This document shows, piece after piece, positions 26,706-35,131 of a stretch of DNA of 63,431 nt. Each line of letters starts with the position of its first letter. Position 1 is the first letter of the stretch. The position numbers and the translations under genes are program-made. The notes under the pieces were generated by a model, which saw nothing but the letters and a program-made list of their open reading frames with translations, was not told the DNA's origin and did no database searches. Source of the stretch: Clostridia bacterium. GTDB lineage: Bacteria; Bacillota; Clostridia; Christensenellales; Aristaeellaceae. The DNA is taken from contig JAFROK010000056.1 of the NCBI GenBank assembly GCA_017429695.1, positions 1 to 63,431 on the forward strand, read 5' to 3'.

Positions 26706-28055
26706 GTGGTCCTGGAAAAGATCAGGGATATCCTGATGATTGCGGTGTTCGGATCGAGCAGTACCGAGATCGTGAGCCTTGTGCTGGCGGTAACGTATGT
26801 GGTCGGGCTGTGGAAGATTTTTGAAAAATGCGGGGTCAAAGGCTGGTGGGTGCTGGTTCCGGTTGCCCGGGTTTACAAGCTGAGCCTGTGCGCGGACCGG
26901 GAGATTGAAGGGCGGACACTGTCGATCCTGGAAGGCGTGATGACCCTGATAAATATCAGCAGGAAATTTGTGGATGCTGAATCAACCGCGGGTGACGTGC
27001 TGGCGGTGGCCATGCTGATGATCGGGCTGGTTTATATGGTTTACAGCATCCGGGTATACCTGGGACTGATCCAGGTGTTTGACCAGCAGAAAGTATGGGT
27101 GATCCTCTGGATCGTTGCCGGCGGGCTTCCGGCCATGCTGTGGGGATTCCAGAAGAAGTACCAGCCGCTGTGGCAGGCGGAGGAAATCCGGAATGACGCC
27201 GATGCTTTCTTTTCCGGCAACAAGGCCGCTGTGCTGGACCAGGGACTGACGGTCAACCTGGAAGAGCGGACGGCGAAGGAATTCTTTAAAAAGAAGACGC
27301 TGCTGCGGGATATCCATATGTATGTGCAGCCGGGGCACATGGTACTGCTGCTGGGCGGCTCCGGCGCCGGCAAGACCACCTTTGTCAACGCCGTGAACGG
27401 ATACGAACCCGCCAAGGCTGAAATCATGATCAACGGCAAAAACATGTACAAAAACTACAAGTCGATGCAGTACGACATCGGCTTCGTACCGCAGCTGGAC
27501 CTGATGCGCGGGAGCGACAGCGTTTACCGCACGCTGACAGACGCCGCGGCGCTGAGACTGCCCAGCAGCTTCTCCAAGCCGGAACGGCTGGCCCGGGTGG
27601 AAGAGGTGATGGACATCTTCGGCCTGGCGCCGGTGAAGGATAACCTGGTATCCAAGCTGTCAGGCGGACAGCGGAAACGGCTGTCCATCGCGATGGAATT
27701 CATTTCAAACCCGACGCTGTTTATCCTGGATGAGCCGGATTCAGGCCTGGACGGCGTCATGGCCCGGGAGCTGTTTGAACAGCTGCGCCATATTGCGGAC
27801 CAGGGCAAGATCATCATCGTGATTACGCACACGCCGGACCGGGTGATCGACCTGTTTGACGACGTGATTGTGCTGGCCAAGGACGCGCAGCGTACCGGGC
27901 GGCTGGCGTGGTTCGGGCCCATCGCGGAAGCCCGGGAATTCTTCGGCAAGGAACGGATGGAGGATATTGTCAAATCCGTGAACCGCGAGGAAGAGGGCGG
28001 CGAAGGCCGGGCGGACGAGTTTGTGATGAAGTACGCGGAGGTGCAGCATGCCTGA
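26706..28055 (+). CDS. ABC transporter ATPase with N-terminal DUF5684-like membrane domain
   Basis: 449 residues. The first about 170 residues are a polytopic region resembling DUF5684 (the phrase 'LWKIFEKCGVKGWWVLVPVARVYKLSLCA'), joined to an ABC domain: Walker A GGSGAGKTT (about 217-225), signature LSGGQRKRLSIA (about 317-328), Walker B LFILDEPDSGLDG (about 338-350) and an H-loop ITHTPDRV. The nucleotide-binding domain is of the ABCG/ABC-2 exporter type. It probably powers the permease encoded next, which overlaps by 8 bases. The GTG start at 26706 follows a GGAAGGAGA SD; an earlier ATG lies inside the hairpin and has no SD. Confidence 0.8.
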   Translation: MVLEKIRDILMIAVFGSSSTEIVSLVLAVTYVVGLWKIFEKCGVKGWWVLVPVARVYKLSLCADREIEGRTLSILEGVMTLINISRKFVDAESTAGDVLAVAMLMIGLVYMVYSIRVYLGLIQVFDQQKVWVILWIVAGGLPAMLWGFQKKYQPLWQAEEIRNDADAFFSGNKAAVLDQGLTVNLEERTAKEFFKKKTLLRDIHMYVQPGHMVLLLGGSGAGKTTFVNAVNGYEPAKAEIMINGKNMYKNYKSMQYDIGFVPQLDLMRGSDSVYRTLTDAAALRLPSSFSKPERLARVEEVMDIFGLAPVKDNLVSKLSGGQRKRLSIAMEFISNPTLFILDEPDSGLDGVMARELFEQLRHIADQGKIIIVITHTPDRVIDLFDDVIVLAKDAQRTGRLAWFGPIAEAREFFGKERMEDIVKSVNREEEGGEGRADEFVMKYAEVQHA

Positions 28056-29262
28056 AGTTGTTGAAAACGAAAAGCACAGGGAGCGGGAATACCGCCATCG
28101 CGGGCGGACCGCCCAGATTCCGATTTACCTGGGAAAGCAGCTGCGGTTCTTCATCAACGAAAGCGACTGGAAGGTACTGCCGATGGCCGCGGTGATCGCG
28201 GCGCTGGTGAGCCTGGTGGTGCGGGGCAAAGTATTCGTCAACATGGAAGGCACGCTGATGGGCGCTTTTGCCATTACCTGCGTTGCCATCTGGAACGGCT
28301 GTTTCAATTCGATCCAGGCCGTGTGCCGGGAACGGGCGATCATCAAGCGGGAGCACCGCTCCGGCATGCATATTTCCTCATATGTTGCCGCGCACATGAT
28401 CTACCAGTTCCTGCTGTGCCTGATGCAGACGGTGGTGTCCATCTATGTGATGCAGCTGACGGACATCGGGTTTGAACGGATGGCCGGGTTCATGACGCCC
28501 TGGATGATGGTGGATATCGGCATCAGCATGCTGCTGGTCTCCTATGCGGCGGATATGCTGAGCCTGCTGATTTCCAGCATTTCCCGGACCACGACCGGCG
28601 CAATGACCGTGATGCCGTTTATCCTGATTTTCCAGCTGGTGTTCTCCGGAAGCCTGATTCCGCTGCCGGAATGGATCCGGCCCCTGTCGAACTGCACGAT
28701 TTCCACCTACGGCATCCGGGCGATTGCCTCCCAGTGCGCATATAACGAACTGCCGCTGGATACGGTGTGGAAGACCCTCAACGACATGCGGGACAGCGAG
28801 CTTGAGGAAACCGTGACAGTGGGGCGGTTGCTGGAACTGACGGACAGCAGCATTGTATCACGCTACCGGGAGGAGACCATTATTCCGGCTGTGACTGCGG
28901 GGGAGGCAGCGGAATTCCTGAATATCCGGCTGCCGGAGGAGACGGATAAGGACCTGATCCTGAGCGACCCGGTATCCCTCGGGGAGATCCTGGACCTGCT
29001 GGCAAACAGCGAATTCGTGCAGGCGAATAAGGATAAAGGCGTGACGCTGAAGGCTACCATGGGCGAACTGATTGATGCGTTCGGCGAGGAAAAGGTGAAG
29101 GACTTCGTGATGAAGAAGACCGCCGATGCCGGATACAAGGAGGAGTATGTCCGGACCAACCGGAACATTATCGGCAACTGGCTGATGATCGGCCTGTTTA
29201 TTGTGCTGTTTGCGGTACTGTCCATGGTGGTGCTGGAGTTTATTGACAAGGACAAACGATAG
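28048..29262 (+). CDS. ABC-2 type permease with large soluble insertion
   Basis: 404 residues. A cytoplasmic N-terminus is followed by about five transmembrane helices (42-60, 70-90, 115-140, 155-180, 185-210), then a soluble stretch of about 120 residues (about 245-375) with two similar helical segments ('LGEILDLLANSEFVQ' and 'TLKATMGELIDAFGEEKVKDFV'), and a last helix (about 375-398). This matches the ABC-2/ABCG permease layout, though the insertion is larger than usual. With the ATPase (8-base overlap) it should form an exporter of unknown cargo. Confidence 0.78.
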   Translation: MPEVVENEKHREREYRHRGRTAQIPIYLGKQLRFFINESDWKVLPMAAVIAALVSLVVRGKVFVNMEGTLMGAFAITCVAIWNGCFNSIQAVCRERAIIKREHRSGMHISSYVAAHMIYQFLLCLMQTVVSIYVMQLTDIGFERMAGFMTPWMMVDIGISMLLVSYAADMLSLLISSISRTTTGAMTVMPFILIFQLVFSGSLIPLPEWIRPLSNCTISTYGIRAIASQCAYNELPLDTVWKTLNDMRDSELEETVTVGRLLELTDSSIVSRYREETIIPAVTAGEAAEFLNIRLPEETDKDLILSDPVSLGEILDLLANSEFVQANKDKGVTLKATMGELIDAFGEEKVKDFVMKKTADAGYKEEYVRTNRNIIGNWLMIGLFIVLFAVLSMVVLEFIDKDKR

Positions 29263-29279
29263 TTGTGCGCATCAATGCA

Positions 29280-29317
29280 CCGGCCCGGATCGTGATGATC
29301 CGGGCCGGCTGGTTTTT
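29280..29317. terminator. Terminator between the ABC permease and merR
   Basis: Perfect 12-bp stem CCGGCCCGGATC/GATCCGGGCCGG, 5-base loop, then CTGGTTTTT on the plus strand. It may also terminate the convergent merR transcript. Confidence 0.85.
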
Positions 29318-29322
29318 CAGGT

Positions 29323-29718
29323 TTATTCGGTTTTGGCTTCTTCGGCCTTGCGGGCTTCGTAGGCTTTGAGCTTTTCCGAGAAAAAGTTCAGCTTCCAGTT
29401 GACCTTGTCCAGGTGCTGCTGCATTTCCGCCATGCGCTCCAGCACGCGATCCCGGTGGGCGCGGAGGAGTTCCACCCGTTCCTCCAGGGTCTTCTCGCCT
29501 TCGCGGGTGAGCTGGACAAAACGGGAGATCTCCTTAATGGACATGCCGGTGTTCTTGAGGCAGCGGATGAGGCCGAGGCGCTCCAGGTCCTCGTCCGTAT
29601 ACTGGCGGAAACCGCCCTGGGTCCGTTCAACGCCGGAAATCAGGCCTTCCTTTTCATAATAACGGAGCGTATGGGCGGTAAGGCCGGTTTTTTCACTGAC
29701 ATCCTGGATTGTGTACAT
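29323..29718 (-). CDS. MerR family transcriptional regulator
   Basis: 131 residues. The N-terminal winged helix (MYTIQDVSEKTGLTAHTLRYYEKEGLI, with the GFRQYTDEDLERL wing) is typical MerR, followed by a coiled-coil dimerisation helix. There is no metal-binding Cys and no large effector domain, as in the AdhR/YfmP-like group. It probably senses a small electrophile or drug. An SD (AGGAGGAT) precedes the ATG. The promoter just upstream carries a palindrome over the transcribed leader, consistent with self-repression. It is convergent with the ABC pair and divergent from a diguanylate cyclase. Confidence 0.88.
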   Translation of the reverse strand: MYTIQDVSEKTGLTAHTLRYYEKEGLISGVERTQGGFRQYTDEDLERLGLIRCLKNTGMSIKEISRFVQLTREGEKTLEERVELLRAHRDRVLERMAEMQQHLDKVNWKLNFFSEKLKAYEARKAEEAKTE

Positions 29719-29740
29719 CGGATCCTCCTGCGGCGTTAAC

Positions 29741-29756
29741 TTAGATTGAACTCTAA
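29741..29756 (-). promoter_or_regulatory. Probable MerR operator
   Basis: Imperfect inverted repeat TTAGATTGAACTCTAA (six of eight pairs at the ends), similar to the AGAGT/ACTCT palindromes bound by MerR-family proteins. It lies between the -10 box and the merR start codon. Confidence 0.55.
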
Positions 29757-29768
29757 CTGCCGGGGGAT

Positions 29769-29798
29769 ATTATAACGGAAAAAACGCCTGTGTGTCAA
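29769..29798 (-). promoter_or_regulatory. merR promoter
   Basis: On the minus strand: TTGACA (29798-29793), 18-base spacer, TATAAT (29774-29769); consensus boxes. Confidence 0.85.
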
Positions 29799-29877
29799 TG
29801 AAAGGGATAGACGATATTGCATGATTTGTGATAATATGTATGGAAACAGACAAACAAAACAGAAACGAGGCAAAAAC

Positions 29878-31245
29878 GTGAGCATCGATAAAAACGGCAA
29901 ACCGGCCAGAAAACACGCGGGGATCCGCCTGAATTACCTGAATCTGGTGTTGATCTGTATCGGCATTATTATCACGGTATTACTGGTATTCAGCACGTAC
30001 CGGACCACGAGCCGCGTCGAGGAGATTGTGGACATTACGAACAATTACCTGAACAGCCAGCAGACCGGCGGTATGATCCGGGATTTTACGGAGCAGCTGG
30101 GGGAGCAGGCTAAAATGTTTGTCACAACCCCGGACGTGGGAACAGCCAAGGGATATGAAGCCCAGCTGGAAGTGATCAACGCGCAGATTACTTCTTATGA
30201 TCCGAAAGAATCCATCAGCGAAGCGGCCAATTCGGCAATGGTCAGCGCAACGTCCGCCTTCCGGGCGCGGAATACCATCGAGACGCATGCGATGCGTCTG
30301 GCGGCGGGCGTGCTGCCTGAGGCGGCATTCCAGGCGCTGCCCGCATTCATCCAGGAGGAACCGCTGAACGAGGAAGAAATGCAGATGAACCCCGGGCAGA
30401 TGAAGGAGGCGGCGATCGCGCTGCTTGAAGCGGAAACCTATACCGAATATGTTAAAACGGTTCGGACCAACGTGAACGCCAGCCACCGGCTGTCCTCTGA
30501 AGTGGGCATGCAGCAGGCCCAAAGCACATTCGGCCAGGTGAACGATATCGTGACCGGCCAGAAAATCATGGTATACCTGTTTATCGCCCTTGCGGTGGCG
30601 GCGTTGTTCATCAACCATTTCCTGATTATTTCCCCGATTCAGAAAAGCGTCGGCAACCTGGACCGACGGGAGCCGATTCCGGTCAAGGGCAGCTATGAGG
30701 TGCGCCATATGGCGGAAACCTATAACGCTTTGCTGGAGGAAAACGAGACGAAAACGAGGGAGCTTTCCTATACCGCAACCCACGACGCACTGACCGACAC
30801 GCTGAACCGGGCAGCCTTTGACAAGGCCTACAGGGAATCGGAGAGCGGGCAGATCGCGCTGCTGATTGCAGACGTTGACCATTTCAAACAGTACAACGAT
30901 GAATTCGGCCACGACATCGGCGACAAGGTACTCCAGACAACGGCGGACGCCCTGAAACATCATTTCCGGACCGAGGACCTGATCTGCCGGATCGGCGGGG
31001 ATGAGTTTTGCGTCATTATGCCGGGTATCTGCCAGAGCCGCGCCGGGAACATCCGGGACCGGATTGAACGGATTAACGCGGAACTGGCACAGACCGCTGC
31101 CCACCTGCCGCCGATTACGCTGAGCGCCGGCGTGGCCTGCTGGGACCGGCCGAACCCGAAGGGCAGCCTGTTTACAGACGCGGACCATGTGCTGCTGGAA
31201 CTGAAAAAGACCCGGGATACCTGCTGTGCAATCTACCAGGGATAA
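29878..31245 (+). CDS. Membrane-bound diguanylate cyclase with extracellular sensor
   Basis: 455 residues. Two transmembrane helices (about 18-38 and 238-258) flank a 200-residue extracytoplasmic helical sensor. After a HAMP-like linker, the GGDEF domain (about 295-450) has intact RIGGDEF preceded five residues earlier by RTED, the RxxD product-inhibition site, so it should be a self-limiting c-di-GMP synthase. The GTG at 29878 is chosen because an ACGAGG-type SD lies 7 bases upstream; ATG codons upstream (29836) lack one. It is 18 bases before an EAL gene. Confidence 0.85.
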   Translation: MSIDKNGKPARKHAGIRLNYLNLVLICIGIIITVLLVFSTYRTTSRVEEIVDITNNYLNSQQTGGMIRDFTEQLGEQAKMFVTTPDVGTAKGYEAQLEVINAQITSYDPKESISEAANSAMVSATSAFRARNTIETHAMRLAAGVLPEAAFQALPAFIQEEPLNEEEMQMNPGQMKEAAIALLEAETYTEYVKTVRTNVNASHRLSSEVGMQQAQSTFGQVNDIVTGQKIMVYLFIALAVAALFINHFLIISPIQKSVGNLDRREPIPVKGSYEVRHMAETYNALLEENETKTRELSYTATHDALTDTLNRAAFDKAYRESESGQIALLIADVDHFKQYNDEFGHDIGDKVLQTTADALKHHFRTEDLICRIGGDEFCVIMPGICQSRAGNIRDRIERINAELAQTAAHLPPITLSAGVACWDRPNPKGSLFTDADHVLLELKKTRDTCCAIYQG

Positions 31246-31263
31246 CGGAAGGACCGGAATGAG

Positions 31264-33681
31264 ATGAGCAAAAAGTACGAATGGCTGATCCGGCAGGAGG
31301 ATATCGACCGGTGCCGGGAGAGCATCCGGCAGGGGAACCGTTCTGCCATCCGCCTGATGGCCACGCTGGGAACGATGCTGAGCGCGGTGAACCTGGCGGC
31401 CCAGATGGTGGTGACGAATTTCACCATGCCGGTTTTCCGCAGCTCCCTGCTGCTGGCTTATTTCACGCTGCTGCTTTTTATGGACCGGGTGCTCCTGCCG
31501 GAAAAAAGGCCCGTGGAGACCTGGATGCTGTATGTGTTACAGGTCCCGGTGATGGCGATTTCACTGCTGCTGGGAACGGTGTGGGATCCTGAAAACGTGG
31601 CGACCACATTCCTGATGTTTATGGTGGTTGCTCCGGCGTTTATCATGGACCATCCGAACCACTCGCTGGGTGTTACGGCCCTGTGGTGCGCAGTATTCCT
31701 GGTGGTGGATTCCCAGGTGAAATCCGCCGCGCTTTTCCGGATGGACCTGATGGACACCCTGGAATTCTTTGTGGCGGCAACGGCGGTGACCTATGCCGTG
31801 CTGCGGGTGAGGCTGCGGCTGATGAACAGCATTGAAACCGTGCAGTACAACCTGCGGCATGACCGGGCAACGGACTGCCTGAACCGGAACGCTTTGGATG
31901 AGAAAATCGAGGACTACCTGGGAAAACCGCTGGTGGCGCTGATCGGCGATATTGACCAGCTGACGATGTACAGTGATTTTTACGGCAAATCCATGGGGGA
32001 CGCGATCCTGCACAGCTACACGCGCACCATGATGAAACACTACGGCGAAAACAATACTTATACCAACGGGAGCGATGAAATCCTCGTTCTGACCCAGGAC
32101 ATGGGCATGGTGGACTGCCTGGAGAAGGCGGCGGCCTGCCGGAAGGATACCCATGCCTTCAAGCATGAGGGAATCGAGATTGCGCTGACATTCGCGCTGG
32201 GCTGTGTGTCCGGCCAACCGGAGAGCTACGAAGAACTGGAAAACATGATCCAGATGGCAGTGGTCTTCTGCCACAAGGCCAAGAGCATCGGCCGGGACCA
32301 GACCTGGAGCGGCGTCTATTCGCCGGACGCGTTCCGGAAGGCTGTGGCGGAACGGAATACATCCGCCCATCATGCGATGCCGCATGAGATCAGCCAGCTG
32401 ACCGGACTGCCGCGGCTGTCCTACTTTACCGTGCGGGCGGACGAGATGCTGCGGAACGTACTGAACCCGGCAAACCATCCGGTGATCGGCCATATCAAGC
32501 TGACCAAACTGAAGGATTACAACGATGAATACGGCTATGTACAGGGCGACCAGCTGATTTCCGCCACGGCGCACAAACTGCGGGAAGTGTTTGAAAACCG
32601 GCATTTGTGCCATATCACGGCCGGGCAGTTCTGCGTGATGTGTTACCGCGGTGAGGTGGAGGAACGCATGGAAGCTATGATCCACTGGCTGGAGCAGACG
32701 CGGAAGGGATATATCGTCAGCCTGAAGGCCGGCTTTGCCGAATATACGGGCATGGAAAGCGCCAGTGAACTGATTGATAAGGCGCGGTTTGCCGAACGGA
32801 GCATTATCCAGCGGCCGGATGTGGATTACTGTTTCTACGACGCGGAACTGGACGAGGAGCAGCGCTTCAGCCAGTATGTCGTGAACCATGTGGACGACGC
32901 GATCGCCGGGGAATGGCTGCAGGTTTATTACCAGCCGATCGTCCGGGCGAAAACCGGGCATGTCTGCGGCGAGGAAGCCCTGAGCCGCTGGAATGACCCG
33001 AAACACGGATTCCTGATGCCGTTCCGGTTTATTCCGCCGCTGGAAGAGGCCGGGATGATGCACAAGGTAAACCTGTATGTGGTGGAGCGGGTGCTGAAGG
33101 ATTTCCGGCGCAAGGAGGAACTGGGCATCACCGTGGCCCCGGTATCCGTAAACCTGAGCCGGAAGGACTTCCAGCAGTGCGACATGGTGGAGGAAATCAC
33201 CCGGCGGGTGGCGGCCTCCGGCTATTCCCGGGACCTGATCCGGATCGAGATTACCGAATCCGCCTTCATGGGGGACCAGGAGCTGCTGCGGCGTGAGGTG
33301 CGGCGGTTCCGGGAGAACGGATTCAAGGTCTGGATGGACGATTTCGGCAGCGAGTATTCCACGCTGAACCTGCTGCAGGACATCGATTTCGACATGATCA
33401 AGATCGACATGAAATTCATGCGGAACCTGATGCCGGGCGAAAAGAACTACATCATCGTATCCAGCGTGATCCGGATGGCCCGGGAGATGGGCATTACCAC
33501 GCTGATGGAGGGCATCGAAACAGAAGACCAGCGGGATCTGCTGGTGAACCTCGGATGCGACATGCTGCAGGGATACCTGTACAGCAAGCCGCAATCCTTT
33601 GACGCACTGCTGGAACGGATTCACGAAGGACACGCCATTCCGTTTGAACAGCCTGAAGAGCGGGAGGGATCGGCAGAATGA
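31264..33681 (+). CDS. Membrane protein with two degenerate GGDEF domains and an EAL domain
   Basis: 805 residues. An N-terminal membrane sensor of about five helices (30-190) is followed by two GGDEF-fold domains in tandem (about 200-345 and 385-520). The first has NGSDE, the second TAGQF, in place of GGDEF, so neither should make c-di-GMP. The EAL domain (about 530-790) retains E (EEALSRW), N (VNLSR), E (EITES), DD (DDFGSEYSTL), K (IKIDM), E (EGIET) and Q (QGYLYSKP). Loop 6 has a Gly-to-Glu change (GSE for GSG), which could lower activity. Probable membrane-bound c-di-GMP phosphodiesterase. It is co-transcribed with the flanking cyclases. Confidence 0.83.
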   Translation: MSKKYEWLIRQEDIDRCRESIRQGNRSAIRLMATLGTMLSAVNLAAQMVVTNFTMPVFRSSLLLAYFTLLLFMDRVLLPEKRPVETWMLYVLQVPVMAISLLLGTVWDPENVATTFLMFMVVAPAFIMDHPNHSLGVTALWCAVFLVVDSQVKSAALFRMDLMDTLEFFVAATAVTYAVLRVRLRLMNSIETVQYNLRHDRATDCLNRNALDEKIEDYLGKPLVALIGDIDQLTMYSDFYGKSMGDAILHSYTRTMMKHYGENNTYTNGSDEILVLTQDMGMVDCLEKAAACRKDTHAFKHEGIEIALTFALGCVSGQPESYEELENMIQMAVVFCHKAKSIGRDQTWSGVYSPDAFRKAVAERNTSAHHAMPHEISQLTGLPRLSYFTVRADEMLRNVLNPANHPVIGHIKLTKLKDYNDEYGYVQGDQLISATAHKLREVFENRHLCHITAGQFCVMCYRGEVEERMEAMIHWLEQTRKGYIVSLKAGFAEYTGMESASELIDKARFAERSIIQRPDVDYCFYDAELDEEQRFSQYVVNHVDDAIAGEWLQVYYQPIVRAKTGHVCGEEALSRWNDPKHGFLMPFRFIPPLEEAGMMHKVNLYVVERVLKDFRRKEELGITVAPVSVNLSRKDFQQCDMVEEITRRVAASGYSRDLIRIEITESAFMGDQELLRREVRRFRENGFKVWMDDFGSEYSTLNLLQDIDFDMIKIDMKFMRNLMPGEKNYIIVSSVIRMAREMGITTLMEGIETEDQRDLLVNLGCDMLQGYLYSKPQSFDALLERIHEGHAIPFEQPEEREGSAE

Positions 33682-35078
33682 AAGCAGTCCGGAAACCGCT
33701 GAAAAAGAGCATCCTGAAAGGCATCGGCCTGTTTGTGATTATGCTGTGCGTGGTGCTGGTGAGCGTACAGTATTTCTTCCTGCGCAATACGCTCTATACC
33801 CAGTACCAGAACCGGATGCGGAATATCCTGGGCTATGCGGAAAGCGTGATTGACGCGGACGACCTGGCACAGTGCATCCGGAACAATGAAAAATCCGGCC
33901 GGTATTTCGCGACGCAACAGGAACTGAACGAGATCAAGAACCGGACCGGCGTCCACTACCTGTATGTGCTGATTCCCCTGAACACGAAGCCGGTGGACAA
34001 TATCCGGAACGTGATTGCCGCCGTATCGGATCAGGAAAAGGATGATCCGGACGCCTATGTGGAACTGAACGGGCTGACCGGGAATGACTATACGCCCGAA
34101 GCGGCCCGGAAATACCTGGAAGCCTACGACCGGGACGGCATCACATTCTTTGAGAACGTGACGGAATTCGGGGATGAATATACCGGCATGCTGGTGCTGC
34201 GGGACCGGGAAGGGAACCGGGTGGCGGCGCTGTGCGTGGATTTCGCGGTGGATGAGATCCGTGACCAGGTGCGGGAAAGCCTGCTGGATATCCTGATTGT
34301 TGTGGTGATCCTGGGCCTCCTGTTTGCCACGGTCTTTATGATCTGGGCGGACCGGCATATCATCAAACCCATCCACACGGTGGAGAAGGATGTGGCGGAA
34401 CTGGCCCGGAAGAGCCATACCAGCCGGAATCCGGACGCGATGGTATACAGCGCGGAAGGCATCAGAACGGGCAACGAAGTGGAAACCCTGGCCCGCGCGG
34501 TGGAGCAGATGAGCCTGGATATGCGGGACTATGTCAAGAACCTGGTGGACCAGGAGAAGGAACTGGTGCGGCTCAGTTCCGCAGTGAACCGGGACGCGCT
34601 GACCCACGTCGGCAACCGGAACGCCTACGAGCAGTATGCGGAAAGCCTGCAGCTGAAGATGACAGAGGGCCACCTGGAATATGGAATCCTGCTGGCGGAT
34701 ACGAACGGACTGAAGAAAATCAACGACGAATACGGCCACGACAAGGGCGATATGTATCTGCAGAAGGCGTGCCGCGTGATCTGCGAAGTATTCCACCATT
34801 CGCCGGTTTTCCGGATCGGCGGGGACGAATTTGCGGTGATGCTGGTGAGCGAGGACTACATCAACCGGGAAGCGCTGGTTGACCAGATGCAGACGATTTT
34901 CTACAAATCGGCGGCAGAAGAAACAACGCCGCCCTGGGAAAAGGTCAGCGTGACATACGGGCTTGCCGAATATGACGAGATGAAGGACCGGACGGTCCGG
35001 AACGTTTATGACCGGGCGGAGGACGGCATCCGCGGCAAGAGAGACTGGCTGGCGGAGCATGGTTCACCCGGGAAATAA
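33678..35078 (+). CDS. HAMP-GGDEF diguanylate cyclase
   Basis: 466 residues. A transmembrane helix (about 15-36), an extracytoplasmic sensor (about 36-200, dCache/CHASE-like size), a second helix (about 202-222), HAMP linker (about 222-290) and GGDEF domain (about 300-460) with intact FRIGGDEFAVM. There is no RxxD site at the usual position. It should synthesise c-di-GMP in response to an external signal. The ATG overlaps the EAL gene stop by 4 bases (ATGA), so the antagonistic enzymes are translationally coupled. Confidence 0.85.
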   Translation: MKAVRKPLKKSILKGIGLFVIMLCVVLVSVQYFFLRNTLYTQYQNRMRNILGYAESVIDADDLAQCIRNNEKSGRYFATQQELNEIKNRTGVHYLYVLIPLNTKPVDNIRNVIAAVSDQEKDDPDAYVELNGLTGNDYTPEAARKYLEAYDRDGITFFENVTEFGDEYTGMLVLRDREGNRVAALCVDFAVDEIRDQVRESLLDILIVVVILGLLFATVFMIWADRHIIKPIHTVEKDVAELARKSHTSRNPDAMVYSAEGIRTGNEVETLARAVEQMSLDMRDYVKNLVDQEKELVRLSSAVNRDALTHVGNRNAYEQYAESLQLKMTEGHLEYGILLADTNGLKKINDEYGHDKGDMYLQKACRVICEVFHHSPVFRIGGDEFAVMLVSEDYINREALVDQMQTIFYKSAAEETTPPWEKVSVTYGLAEYDEMKDRTVRNVYDRAEDGIRGKRDWLAEHGSPGK

Positions 35079-35105
35079 AGCATTGAAAAGACGGAATATA
35101 AACGA

Positions 35106-35131
35106 TCAGGGGAGTCAGTTGACTCCCCTGA
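35106..35131. terminator. Bidirectional hairpin between converging genes
   Basis: 12-bp perfect stem TCAGGGGAGTCA/TGACTCCCCTGA with a 2-base loop. It includes the stop codon of the minus-strand yitT gene. On the plus strand it is followed by ATCCTTTTCC, a weak T-tract. Confidence 0.6.
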
